Part shown: one piece after another, positions 22,549-34,454 of the stretch
Numbering within the stretch: the stretch's first letter is position 1
Layout: every line of letters starts with the position of its first letter
Assembly: GCF_014633365.1 (NCBI RefSeq)
Contig: NC_068349.1
Span: forward strand, 19,296,753-19,360,752
From: Diospyros lotus
Taxonomy: Eukaryota > Streptophyta > Magnoliopsida > Ericales > Ebenaceae
Direction: 5' to 3'
Length of the DNA stretch: 64,000 bases
Notes under the pieces: generated by a model
Told to the model about the DNA's origin: nothing
The model's database searches: none
What the model saw: only the letters and a program-made list of their open reading frames with translations
Position numbers and translations under genes: made by a program

Positions 22549-25500
22549 AGAATTTCGTCCTCGAAATTCACTTTGCCTTAATTTCTTGCCCAAGATAATC
22601 ACATTCTCCGGCTACTCCCCGAATCCCCTACTCGAGAACCTCGTAGCCGAACTATTTTTCAGCCTTTACCTCGGGTTATTCCCACCTCAAGGCTTCACTT
22701 AGGCATTTGGTCCTCCGCCTCTCGAGGACATTCATCAACCAAGTACCGTCTTGGCCTCCAACCAAATGGCACTGCTGGTCACTGGTCACGCTTACTGCAA
22801 CGACATCCATCTCCTGATGGATTTCCTTTGCCTCGAAACATCGCTTTTGCAGTCCACTTCCCATTTTTCACATCAACCACAACAAACTCTCGTTAACATT
22901 GCATCACTGATCAGTCTACCATGATTTTACGCCGATCACACACGGCAATGTTTCCCATTGCCAATCACACATGGCCACGATTTTACGCTGGTCCAACCAG
23001 TAACGTCTTAGCACTGATCATCAGCCGCAATGTCTCTTCTAGTGCCCACTAGACACTCGAACACCCATTCCACCCTAGCATATAGCCATTAATCACACGC
23101 ATGCATAGCTTGAGTTGATCCTCATGGCAACTTCTCGTTACCGATCAACTTACTATGCTAGCACTACTTGGGAAGTAACCATTTGGCTTACCCTGCCAAC
23201 TTCGACCATTTCATACATGGTCTTCTACTTTGACCAGCCGACCCTCATTTATCGATACGATTTTGCATAATCGATATACCTAACACCATGTCAGGTAATT
23301 ACACATTTCAACCATACTTGCATTACCCGAGTCCAATTCGAGCTTGACGATGCACACACCATTACCATCTTACCTCGAGCTTAACCATGCTCGGGCCACA
23401 ACCTTCTGCCAACCAGGAGTTTCTTGCACAAGCACACATAATACCTTGGCCTTCCTTTCTGGCCGATATTGCATGCTAGTAGGGGAGGTCTCATACCCAT
23501 ACTAGGGGACTCTTCACTGAGCAACCCCTCTTCAATTTTTCACCCGATTCAGCTTTCACAATCATGCCCTATGCTAGGCCTTACATTGGCTATTAAACCC
23601 TACTGCGAGTCAAGGATCCTACCATTTCGCTTAAGGTCGCAGAACCATTAATTGGCCATCGTCATCACCCACGGTGCGTGGCACAAGTGATTGTCTTATT
23701 ACTATCTGCACAATCACTTATTGCATTGCACCTGTAGGATGACTCGTGCCTTTGGTCCGCACCACAAAAAGCTAACATGATTACACCCTCACTCTAGTAG
23801 TGGTCTTTTAGCCAAATTTACTCGCCCAGCTTCCATTTCATTGGGACTTTTCAAATCTCACCATTTCTCAACAGAGCCTCTTACTCTAGAGGCACGAAAC
23901 TTTTCGGCCAACTTAAATCAGGTTCATTCTCAATTTGCGATAAACACCTGATACAAACCATACATAATGGTTTCCTTTGACCTTCCTGACAACATCTTTT
24001 CCCTGATAGTGACGATGACACCACCATGCCATTTCAAAGGCTCGCTACTCCTTGACTCTCATTGGTCAATGCAACCAGCACGACCCCACCCCTAGGCCGC
24101 CTTCCTCATATCATTTTACTATGCTTATAGCAGCTAGCTAATTTTCTGAGAGACTCTGGCTTCTCCCGGACTTCTCATAACTTTTGCTTCAATCAGCTCA
24201 CACCACTCGGTGAGCGGCCACATGGGCTCTAATGCCATCATCACCGACTAAGACGACATCTTGCCATCGCTTAGCGCCACATCCAGCTGCAACCGCGACT
24301 TAGGAGTCACCTACGCCATTGACCGACTACTCTCACGTCTCCCCACGACCCTGACCAGCCGCTGCACTACTGCCGCCGCTGCACTACTGCCGCCGCTATC
24401 ACCGGTCGGCGTCTTCGGTCGCCATCGGCTATCCCCGATTGATCACCAATCGACTCCCCTAGTTACTTTCTTTCACACCCATTAGCCTTAACCACGAGAC
24501 TAAATCTCATCAATTGCTCACATTCTAAGGCATCCTTCTAGCTGTATCACTCACAGCTATTAGGTGATCTCATCACCTAAACACCATATCTAGGAACAAA
24601 TCTCGTCCCACAAGCTCTTCTTTCGAGCTCTCGTCACCCACTGGCGACATCTTAAATTCGCCCTCACTTCCGACTAACCAACCTGATTAGCTTTAGCCGG
24701 ATCGCCCAGCTCATAACCAACACAATCTTCCTCCAGGCACTACACTTACAATCAACGACTACCGCTTCGATATAAACTCCATCCATTGGAAATCACCCAT
24801 GCTACTCCTGTGGAACTCACACTTCCACTCGATGCCGTAGGACTCACATTCCTACTCAAGCTCTTGCCATCCTGCTAGCTTTCCCCGAGTAATCTATTTT
24901 GTTAGAGTGGTAGTGCCTTAGGAGGTCCATTTAATGTTGTTTCCCAATGCTCAACTTTTCTCAAGAAAACCTCTCGCGTTCTACCCAGGACACATTTCAA
25001 CTCCACCATTTATAACTCTCATTACGGAGTAGCACTCCTTCAAGTGGCACAATTTTGCCTTGACAGACCATCTTTTATCCCCTTGGATCTCTTTCTCCAA
25101 ATTCGTCTAGTCTAGCCACCAGGACCCGCTGAACCTTTATGTACACGGTCAAACAACAAGGATTTACATCACAATCCTCGAGCCTCACGCTCCTATCATT
25201 GCCATTAGGTGCTACTACCTGGCAACTGATCCTGTGTCATCAACCGGAAATCCATCCAGTGCTACATGAGGATACTTCTTCATTTTCGCATCGACACATC
25301 AGGACCAATATTAGACCGTGCAATTGCAAGCCTTCGCGAATTTCAAACCATGCCTCTGCCACACGTTCAGCTTGCCACAATTCACATCACATGATTAGAG
25401 ATCCCCATACTTGAAACCTTTGCACGCTTCAATAACCCCAGCTCATGGTTGGCTTCCAGCTCGTAAGTCTCACCCTCCACGGCACTTACGTAGCATTCTC

Positions 25501-28309
25501 GAGTCATTTACCAACTCCACCAATCGACCCATCTTCATGCATCACTGCAAGGTCACACAAGGTCTATCATCTCAAATTTTTCTCGGTCAACTGCGATCAA
25601 TTTAACCACAACTGCGATAGCATCCTTTAGCAATGAGTATCGCCACACATCTTGTTTCCACACTACAAGATATCACCCACTTGATTCACAAATCTTCTTG
25701 CTGCCTAGACAACAAAAGACACTATCGGGATTCTTCAACCCTTACGAAAATTTTAGGTCTGGCCCAGACATAACCTACAGCATACCCCAAGTCTTCGGCG
25801 TCTAACTGTCTCCACCGCAGACAGGTTACTCCACATAGAGGGCTGCAGTCCCTCCCGTGAACTAACCGTCTATATCCAGTGGTCCTTAGTGTTAGACCCG
25901 TCAACGATAGGCATCAGTCGTAGCGTTATTCCCACGCTAGACCCGTTTTCTTTTCCCGATTTTTTTTTTCAAACATCTCGAGGTGTTACAACATCTTAAC
26001 ATTCGCTAAACCGCCTCAACACTGTTTATTACTCACAGCTGAGTTGTGGAACTGACCACAGCTTTCGCCACCCCTATCGTGCATATCACAAATCTTTAGC
26101 CCCTAACCACCTGCATAATCACTAAGTTGCCCTATGCTTTAGGCGAGCCAACACCTGGTCATCATCATCATGTCACTCCCATACACTGGCCCAACACTGG
26201 TTCCCTATCGTGTTGCCCTGTGCTTCAGAGAGTCAACACCTAATCATTATTACCATGTGGCTCCCTTACACTGGCCCAACAACAGTTTCCAACAACATGG
26301 CTCAGGTCCCACTCTGATCTGTTTCGCACCCCGTAATGTGACTTTCCGTCTTTCAGTCACACCTCTGATATCGAACTCGACATGACTACCTTGCCACGCT
26401 CGCAACCACTATTCTTACCAGACGTCCTACTCGACAACAATCTATTAGATCCTTAACGTGCTCCGCTATTCCTCTTTAGGACTACTCTAAATGTCCTATC
26501 CCTTACAGGAGATTCTCGATCTCACCAGACTAAATTTCCTAGGGTGCTGCTCCAGATCTTCAGCCTTTGATCGCCACCTGCAGTTCACTAAATTGCTCAG
26601 GCCCATGGGCCACTTGCCCTCAACGCGAGCCAACTCATTAGTCCTCTGCCACACGGTCTATAGCATCAGATCCGTTACACCGAGCCTTACACCCTTAGCA
26701 TCAAGGCTACTTAAGGCCCTCCTGAGCTACGATGGTTCCACCGCCATCTTACCAAGCCATCTTACTTGATTATCCTTGCCTTGATAACCTTAAGCTCATA
26801 CCATGAGTCTCGCTCCTCAAGACTCTACATCTCTTATCGCTTAAGAGACTCTCAAACAACAACCAACATGCTGAGTCTATCTCAAGCTCCGGTACCCATA
26901 ACCATCGAGCACCTACCATTACCCTCCAGGTAAATTGAGACCTCTCGTCTCTCCTTGCACACCCATAGTGTATTCAGTCGCGATGCCCAGCTTGGCCTTC
27001 CAACAGGCCTCTCTCAGGCTCCCATGACTTGGAATATAAAATTCGGGGCCTTCACATGGCTCACCATGCCCCTGCCCACTTGGCATCCGAAGTTGGCATT
27101 TCCATTGCGCGCATAGCCTATGGATGTCCTGTTGCCACACACTCATCACCCTCGGACCACACATCGTTCATACCCTTCATTGGGTGACCTCCGCGTCTCC
27201 CATAAAGTGTCTCATAACCTTAGGCGTCATCACGACCCCAGGCATCATAATGAGAGTCTATTCACCTCTCATCTCCCAACCTAAGGCATCCCACCAGACC
27301 CCAAGCGTCATAATGAGAGTTTTGATTGGCCCCTCATCCATTAATCACATGAACGGTCTTTTGGCCCTTCACAACTAGGACTTCTAACCCAATGGCTCTC
27401 ACGCATATCAACACATGCCCAACTCCTTAATCCCAAATCTGGATTCCCCTGGATTCCAGTTCGACTCACATGGGATTTTCATCTCATACAAACACCCGCT
27501 AGGGTCCACTTGCCACACACTTATCACTCCTAAGGATAGACCCCGTCTCATCATGAAACCAACTAGGGTCCACTCATACCTTAGGCACATCCCCTCCGAG
27601 ATTATCTTAACAATACGATCACATCGCCTGATGTCAAATCTTTTTCCTTGAGCCTCGAGCTAACACTCACTTTAGCTCATTTTATCTCAAGCGCACATGC
27701 CTTACTGCACCACTTCCAAGGGACAACTCTATTCCCTCGAACACGTTCAGCAGATCCCTAACATAGGGACGCTCCACTAATCCCCTCTCGGACTAGTCAT
27801 GACTCGGCTTCGTGTCCCCACACGAGCCTTAACACTTCAATTTCAAGAAATTCCCATCCTTAATACTCTTCATAACCCCGAAATGCCACATTCGGGTTTA
27901 CTTAACACCAACACCCACACTTAGGTTTCCGGTTCCTCATTGCCCCGACCCGTATACCTCTCATACTTATATCATCTCAATCCAGGGTATTTTCTCATCC
28001 CTAGAACAGGAATATCCCAACATACCATTCAAACCATTGCAGGCCTCAATGACTCGACCCAATCTCTTAGGGTCCTCGGATCACATGTCTAACTTTCAAG
28101 GTTATCGGACCAACCCTTACATTGAAATCTCAAAATTTCAAATCAATTGTTCTCGACCCCAACTCAGCAGTTAAGACATTCTGACTTATATCCGAATTCA
28201 TACCAGACATCATCGACTCACTACTCTGGCAATCGCTCACATCAATCACTTAACCGACCATACACAACACCCAAGCACGCTAGGCTTCCTCACTTATATA
28301 GCTAGCTAT
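22549..28309 (-). other. LARD interior, non-coding
   Basis: About 5.8 kb, richer in C on the + strand than the surroundings. I looked for protease, RT, RNase H and integrase motifs on the minus strand and found none. All open frames are under about 100 codons, on both strands and with no family resemblance. The interior is therefore either heavily replaced or was never coding. Confidence 0.75.
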
Positions 28310-28321
28310 GCTCTGATACCA
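28310..28321 (-). other. LARD primer binding site (initiator Met tRNA type)
   Basis: On the minus strand TGGTATCAGAGC lies two bases inside the 5' LTR. This is complementary to the 3' end of plant initiator Met tRNA and is the usual primer site of plant LTR elements. It fixes the orientation of the element. Confidence 0.9.
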
Positions 28322-28323
28322 AC

Positions 28324-31043
28324 TGTAACGACTCGCTCCCACTTACGGGCGCCACCGGTAAATAATCGATAGGATTACTCACCCGACAATCCACAACTGA
28401 AGGGTTGGACTATGTTTCAACAGGAAACGCCCTAGGTGGGAACTAGGCTTCGTCCTTCCCTTCGCTCCACTCAGGAATCAGTCCCAACTCAAATAAGAAA
28501 ATCCAGCGGACTAAGACCCGAAACCCGAGTGAGCTTCACCTCTCTTCAGCTCACCCCATAACAAGCCAGAGGTGACCCAGGCACAAAGCTAGCATGCAAA
28601 CACTTCGCTGAGTATTGGGGATTTATGAGAACATACCTTGCTGATCTTGACTCGGTCCGAAACTTGGCTTTACCGACTATGCCACATTTAACAAGCAATC
28701 TCACAATCATCTATCACATTGATGATTACAACAATTAAATACATTTAAGCTCAATAACACAGACGTTTATTCACAAGGGTATACATACAAGCAATATTAA
28801 AAATACATAACTCGGGCAACACAGCTAGTTGCCACAACGGCCTCCCGGCTCCATCCCTGCTTGCATCCGGACTTGCATCATCTACACATGAGGTAAAACC
28901 TCATGAATCATAAAGACTCAGTAAGGGTGCAATGCATGTAAATATGAATACAATCATGTTTATGTATGCCAAATGCATGCAAATGAGGCTAGGCCCACTT
29001 ATCCTCACAACCCACTAAGGTTTGAGGCATCAACCTATCAGCCCCTACCACACTAGTCCTCCATATGGCCATAGGTCCACTAGAGCTTGCATCACACAAG
29101 ATATAACCACTATATGCCAATGCAACATAAAAACATTATCAAGCATATTTATCGACTTGTAAGGCCACCTCCACATGGGGCCGTCCCTTACCTGGCTCGA
29201 AGTCTTATCTCTGCCTCGGCACGAATTCCAACCTGAATCTCAAGCTCTTCTAGGATCACCGTCTCCCCGGTCGAACCTAGATGCAACCACACACAAAATC
29301 CCAACTCCATTAACCTCTGGCATTAAACCAATGCCCTCAACTACGCCGCACATCACCAAAATCATTCATTAACAAATTTCAAATAACCCCAACACAGGGT
29401 TTAATCCAACTAATACTACCTAATTCATTATCTCACATAATGAGAATAATTAAATTAATTTACTTCAATTAATTCAAAAGAATTAATTAATTACCTCATT
29501 CAATTTGGAAGGAAAAATCGGCCAAACGCCCACGCCGACGTTGCTTCCCGAGCTGCCGTCTCATGCCCGAAATTCCATTCTCGAGCTTCCAGTATGCTCT
29601 ACGAGCCTCAAAATCATTTCCAGGACTTTTCCCCCATTTTCTAGAATTTTTCGGGATTTTCTCCTATTTTCCAGAATTTTTCCATATTTCTTTTTCTTTT
29701 CTTTTCTATTTTTCTTTTTCTTTTTCTCTTTTCCTTCTTTCTTCTTCACCTCCCGCGCCCTTGTTCTTCTTCTTCTTTTGCGCGAACTCCATGCGCGCGC
29801 AGTGCCTATGCGCGCACAGCAACCGGCCACTGGTCGGCCACCGCTGTAGCTCACTTTCGGCCACTGGTCGGTCGCTTTTCATTGCTGCGCGATCGCCGGC
29901 CATCGACGCTTCAAACACGAGCCATCGCGGCCTCCCCTGCGCGACGCTGTTGCTGCACTGCTGCTGCCCTCGCGTCCGCCATGGCCGGCCACCAAGCTCC
30001 GCTGCTACAGGCCGCGGCTGCCTCCTCGCTGCTGCTGCATCGCCGACCTCAACTGCGGCCATCGGCTTTGCTGGACCGCCATTGGAGCCCCTTCTAGCTC
30101 CTCGAACAGCTGCTTTAACCGTGGCCATGGCAGCTTCTGCCATGGCCGATCTTCACTCTCCCTCACAATGCTCTCTCTTTCACTCTCGTGGTCTCCCTTT
30201 CTCTCGAGCATGAGGCCTCTCTCGGCCATGCTCTCTCTCGATCGCTCACTCTCCTCAATCTCATCTCTCTGTTTCTCAGATTTCAAAGAGAATGGCCACT
30301 GCTACACACTTGGCCTCCAAGCTTCATGTATATTTATATGTATATATATGTGTGTATATTACACATTTGTGCCTCTCTGATTTTGAAATATCAGAGGCAA
30401 TCACTTAGGAAGCTTCAACGAAGCTTCCTCTCGCGCGCGCAGACATAATTACATAAATATATAATACACAAATTAAATTAATTCCCCAACTTCACATTAA
30501 TCCCACTTAAAAAAAACTTTAATTACACTTGGGAATTTTGATAATTGCACTTGGACCCTCCCAAGGCTTTAAATTATACCATTAAGCTACACCAAACCTC
30601 AATTTATCAAAATTAATAACCGACCGCTACTTGAAAATACCGACCTCGTCCCTGCGCCTACACGGGACCTTTATTCAACCCGAAAACACTTGAGGGTTGT
30701 CTTACTCAAAAAAATCGAACCACCCCTAGGGTCCCCTCAGCTTCCAGGAGGTCATCTCCGATTATTCGGTATTGACACCCACTCGGGTTTATACAGAATT
30801 TATTTCAAAAATTATTCCCGATCGTACCGCTTCCAATGTCATTGGCCTCTTTTCAAGACGCTCACCAATCTCATGCCCTTTTCCTTGGACATCCAAGTCT
30901 TGGGGTATTCCCGGCCGCCAATTCAGAAATTTTTTTAATTAATTTCTCGAGATTGACCCTTGGGCTTCCCGGACCACCCGAGCTCCTGGCAAAATAGTCC
31001 AAATTTATTTCTTTTTCAATACCACGTAATACCGGGTATTATA
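28324..31043 (-). repeat. LARD 5' LTR (right copy)
   Basis: A 2,720-bp LTR aligned end to end with 19812-22533. In the first 100 bases I count about eight differences, with fewer later on. Its last base pair is TA instead of CA, a single C-to-T change at the LTR end. Confidence 0.92.
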
Positions 31044-31048
31044 GAAGT

Positions 31049-32174
31049 CTGGCACGAGAATCAAGATATTATGAGATGTAAATGAGGTAAGTGGTACTAC
31101 TCAATTGGCATTTAGTTTTATGAAAAGGCTTGGTTTGTGAGTGGTCCTACCCCGTAAATGGTTTTTTCAAAACCCAATTTTATGTGAACGATTTTGTCAT
31201 GTTATCATGCCATGATATGCGATGCATCATGTAGATTGTATTTACATGTATTGATGATGAAATGTGTATAAATTCACGATGATGTTATTGATCATGCATT
31301 GCATATGAGTTCAGGTTGACACCGCTACACCCATTTACCTCGACATGGTATAGGAAGCTGTAGAAATGAGGGGTAGCATTAAGGTGCAAATGAGAATGCG
31401 GATCGGCACCGCTGCACCCATTGACCTCATCATGGATAGGAAGCTGTAGCAATGGGGGTAGCATTAAGGTGAGGTCGATTCAACGGGAATGCGGGCCGGC
31501 ACCGCTGCATCCATTGATCTCGGCATGGATAGGAAGCTGTAGCAATGGGGGTAGCATAAGGTACGGTTGATTCACGGAAGGAAATGATGAATGATGACAT
31601 TTTGCATTTTGCATACATGCACGAAAATAATTTTATACCTTTACTTAGATGATTAATCATCTAACTTGGACTTTACTCTTGGAATATTCAAACATTCCAG
31701 ATGGAGATTGTAGCAGAATAAGGATGAATGAGACATGAAATGACATTTAGCAAAATGCATGATGAATTGAATGATGTTATGTAGCCCATGTATTTAAGTT
31801 CTGCTATTTTGAATTTTGAACGTTTTGAGAAATGGTAATGTATAACCCTATTTATGATTAATGTTAGTTGAGAACGTATGTTATATTTTAAGTCATGTTA
31901 AGGAGCTTGTGTTTCATTGATGAATAGCCTTGAATTGGGGATTAAGTTCAAGAAATGTAATGTAAGAATTTGATTTATGATTAATATTAAAATGTCAAGT
32001 TCGATTCTAGTTTCGTCATTTGATGTTTATGATGATTTTCTTTCGAGATAAATATATAAAAATTTTAGGATAGATATAAAGAATGATATAGTTTAGCATT
32101 AATTTGAAGGGAAAAAAATTATTATTTTAAAATTATTTCAAATTATAGCACACTCAAAAAAGTGAGGTGTTATA
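31049..32174 (+). mobile_element. old Ty3-type solo LTR, 3' part
   Basis: Continuation of the LTR that starts at 18184. It ends GTGAGGTGTTATA, a decayed form of the usual GGGTGTTACA end. It contains three tandem hairpin units (31310-31566). About 700 bp separate its end from the MAKR start codon. Confidence 0.7.
31310..31566 (+). repeat. three tandem ~90-bp units, each an inverted repeat
   Basis: ACCGCT occurs at 31321, 31408 and 31501, spacing 87 and 93. Each unit pairs a GCTGCACCCATTG-type arm with a CAATGGGGGTAGC-type arm about 27 bp later, so each can form a hairpin. A single related unit is seen in reverse complement at about 40690-40770 in the other solo LTR. Confidence 0.75.
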
Positions 32175-32889
32175 TTTCGCGACTCATTTTGTCATCAATT
32201 ACGAAAAAAAGGAGAAGAGTTGAGAAAAAAAAAATAAAATAAGAGAGAGACTCACCCATTAATAAAAACTAACCTAGGGGGGTTATGTTCACAAATCCTC
32301 TTTATGTTGCACAATCTCTTGTCAAACCACATATCTGTGTGACTCCATTGATGGAGCATAAACAACAACCATAATTACATCTAATGTCCAATCTCTTTCA
32401 AAACACCCTCCCATTCAATCAGTTTCATCTTTGTTTCAGAAAGCATTAAATTTGGAATGATTACATTTGATATCCTCTTACCTCTTATTTATTAGGCTTA
32501 CCTAAATACTTAGACTTTTTTGTTTAAAAAAGAAAAGGAAAGGTCAAGTTCATTGATCAATCAAGATTTAAGAGGACCAAAATACCATTAAATTGCATGA
32601 TAAAAGACATTTTTAGCCCTTCAAACATAATATTATTATTATTATTTAAATTTGAAGAAGGGAATGGTTTCAAAATTTGAGATAGCAATCCAAGTACCAC
32701 GATGCCATAATATAACCGCTGCAGGCCGCAGGGACACTGCCAATTGTGCGTCCTCTCTCTCTACGCTCTGCAAAAAGCTTACACCCTCACCATTTCCATT
32801 ACTACTCTGCTTCTGCTCCCTCCATTCCACTCCGCCGCTCCCCTCCCCTTTCTTCCACCCTCTTTTCCCACTACTCACTTTTGCCTTCC
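32175..32889 (+). promoter_or_regulatory. upstream region and 5' UTR of the MAKR gene
   Basis: AT-rich up to about 32640, then CT-rich from about 32740 to the ATG, as in plant 5' UTRs. The open frame extends upstream of 32890, but the family start MDAFSLLKYW places the true start there. No operator-like site was identified. Confidence 0.5.
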
Positions 32890-34259
32890 ATGGACGCCTT
32901 CAGCTTGCTCAAGTACTGGCGCGGCGGCCACGCTACCACCGTCGTCGAGAGCGCCACCACCACCCAGACTGCAACAGTTGTTACTGCCACGACCGGCGAC
33001 GACGACGACGACGAACCCTTCTTTGACTTGGAATTCACGGTGCCCAACAAGGAGAAACAAAGAGAGCACGAAGACGGCGACTGCACGAACTGTAACAACG
33101 ACGTGGATGGAGAAGAGCCGGAAGCAACGGACAGCGAGAACGAGAGCGAGTTGAAGCTCACGTTCTCGTTCGGTTCGCGCTCTCCTTCCGATGATCTCTT
33201 CTTCAAGGGTCGGCTCGTGCCCGTCGAGCCTTCGCCGGCGGCTTCGAACGGCTCGGAACCGGACTGGAAATCGCCGTTCTCTTTGTCGAAACCGGCGACG
33301 AAGCTTCGAGTCATGATGCTGAAGCTGAAGAAATCGACGACGGGAAAGGAAAAACCGGAAGAGGCTGAACGGCCGGAGGAGAGACAGAAGAAGAGCAAGT
33401 TCTTGAAGGTGAAATTGAAGGTTGAAGAAGCGAAGATTGCGTCTCTGTTCACGAGAAACAACAATGCCGAGAAGAAGCCACAGGGCAAGACGGAATCGGC
33501 TTCCGACGAGAAGCTGAGTTTGAAGTACTTGAAGATGGTAAAACCTCTCTACATCCGAGTCTCGAAGCGATACGGCGAGAAGATAAGCTTGGGATCGACA
33601 AAATCTGGACCGTCTCAGCCGCTTAACTCGCCGTCGGCGGCGAAGGCCGAGACTGAACCGACGAACGTGGATGAACGTTCCGGCAACGTGAAGTGCCAGA
33701 AACAGGGGAATATTCCGGCAGGGCTGAGAGTGGTCTGCAAGCATTTGGGGAAAAGCCGATCGGCGTCGGCGGCGGCGGCGGCAGGTTCTGGTTCAATTTC
33801 GGCGAACCGGCGGGACGACTCGTTTTTGGAGCAACAGGATGGGATTCAAAGCGCCATTTTGCACTGCAAGAGATCGTTCAACTCATCCAGTGCAGGTATA
33901 TAATCGATTCCAGTTATCATTATTTTTGTTGATTCGGATTAAGGGAAGTTAATCCGATTTAGTCGCCATATCCACAGCTACGTCCCTTTGAACAACCAGT
34001 AAGTCAGTAATAGACAAAAAAGGTGAAAATCATCTAAAACTCACTACTTGGTTAAATATTTTTCCTAGTTTCTCTCTCCATATATTGATATTGTTTGCGT
34101 TTGCGCGGTCCTAACAGTTATACCGTTGTATATCTTTGTGGGTCGTTTTCAGAGTTGGAGTCGTCTCTTCTGCCGAGATCAGCCAGCGACCCATCGCCAG
34201 AGATATCAAAGAACCTGCCGGAAAATTGCCCGGAGAAGCAGAAAGATAGTGGGATTTGA
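32890..34259 (+). CDS. membrane-associated kinase regulator (MAKR family)
   Basis: Two exons, 32890-33895 and 34153-34259, join across a GT-AG intron (donor GTATAT, acceptor TTTTCAG) to give 370 residues. MDAFSLLKYWRGG at the start and DEPFFDLEFTVP at 41-52 are MAKR family marks. The middle has Lys/Arg-rich stretches (about 138-182 and 217-235) of the kind that bind anionic lipids and hold these proteins at the plasma membrane. DGIQSAILHCKRSFN (317-331) is the C-terminal kinase-interacting motif, and exon 2 adds LLPRSASDPSPE. MAKR proteins are relatives of BKI1 and regulate receptor kinases in brassinosteroid, peptide and auxin signalling. Which MAKR subgroup it belongs to (2, 4 or 5) I cannot settle. 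The exon 2 motif confirms the splice model. Confidence 0.9.
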
Positions 34260-34416
34260 GCAGAAAAGAGGGGAAAAGCGTTCAAAAGGGGGGCTGATGG
34301 AATCATCTTTCCGTTATCTTTTGGTATGTTTTTGACCATTACAGTGTCCAACAGTGGAAAAATGAGATCCCACTTGAAGGCTTTCCTCTGTAAATTCATG
34401 AAAAGAGATTTCAAAG

Positions 34417-34454
<38 letters not shown>

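Larger units (their letters stand above)
19812..31043 (-). mobile_element. LARD: large non-coding LTR retrotransposon, 11.2 kb
   Basis: A complete element with LTRs at 19812-22533 and 28324-31043 and a perfect 5-bp target duplication GAAGT (19807-19811 and 31044-31048). The PBS (28310-28321) and PPT (22534-22548) place it on the minus strand. The 5.8-kb interior keeps no gag or pol motif that I can find and no long reading frame on either strand. That matches the definition of a large retrotransposon derivative, mobilised by proteins of a related autonomous element. LTR ends (TGTAAYRCCC type) and the sequence before the PPT resemble Tekay/Del-type Ty3 elements. Confidence 0.9.

Noticed and set aside
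26170..26769. Small + strand frames in the LARD interior as possible host genes
   Set aside because: Under 100 codons, antisense to the element, no domain and no splice signals linking them.
29563..30213. 216-codon open frame in the LARD right LTR
   Set aside because: Same low-complexity LTR stretch in another frame; not conserved in the sister LTR.
32875..33744. 289-codon minus-strand frame over the MAKR gene
   Set aside because: Shadow of the coding strand: Arg/Leu-rich translation opposite the MAKR exon, whose own frame has family motifs and correct splice sites.
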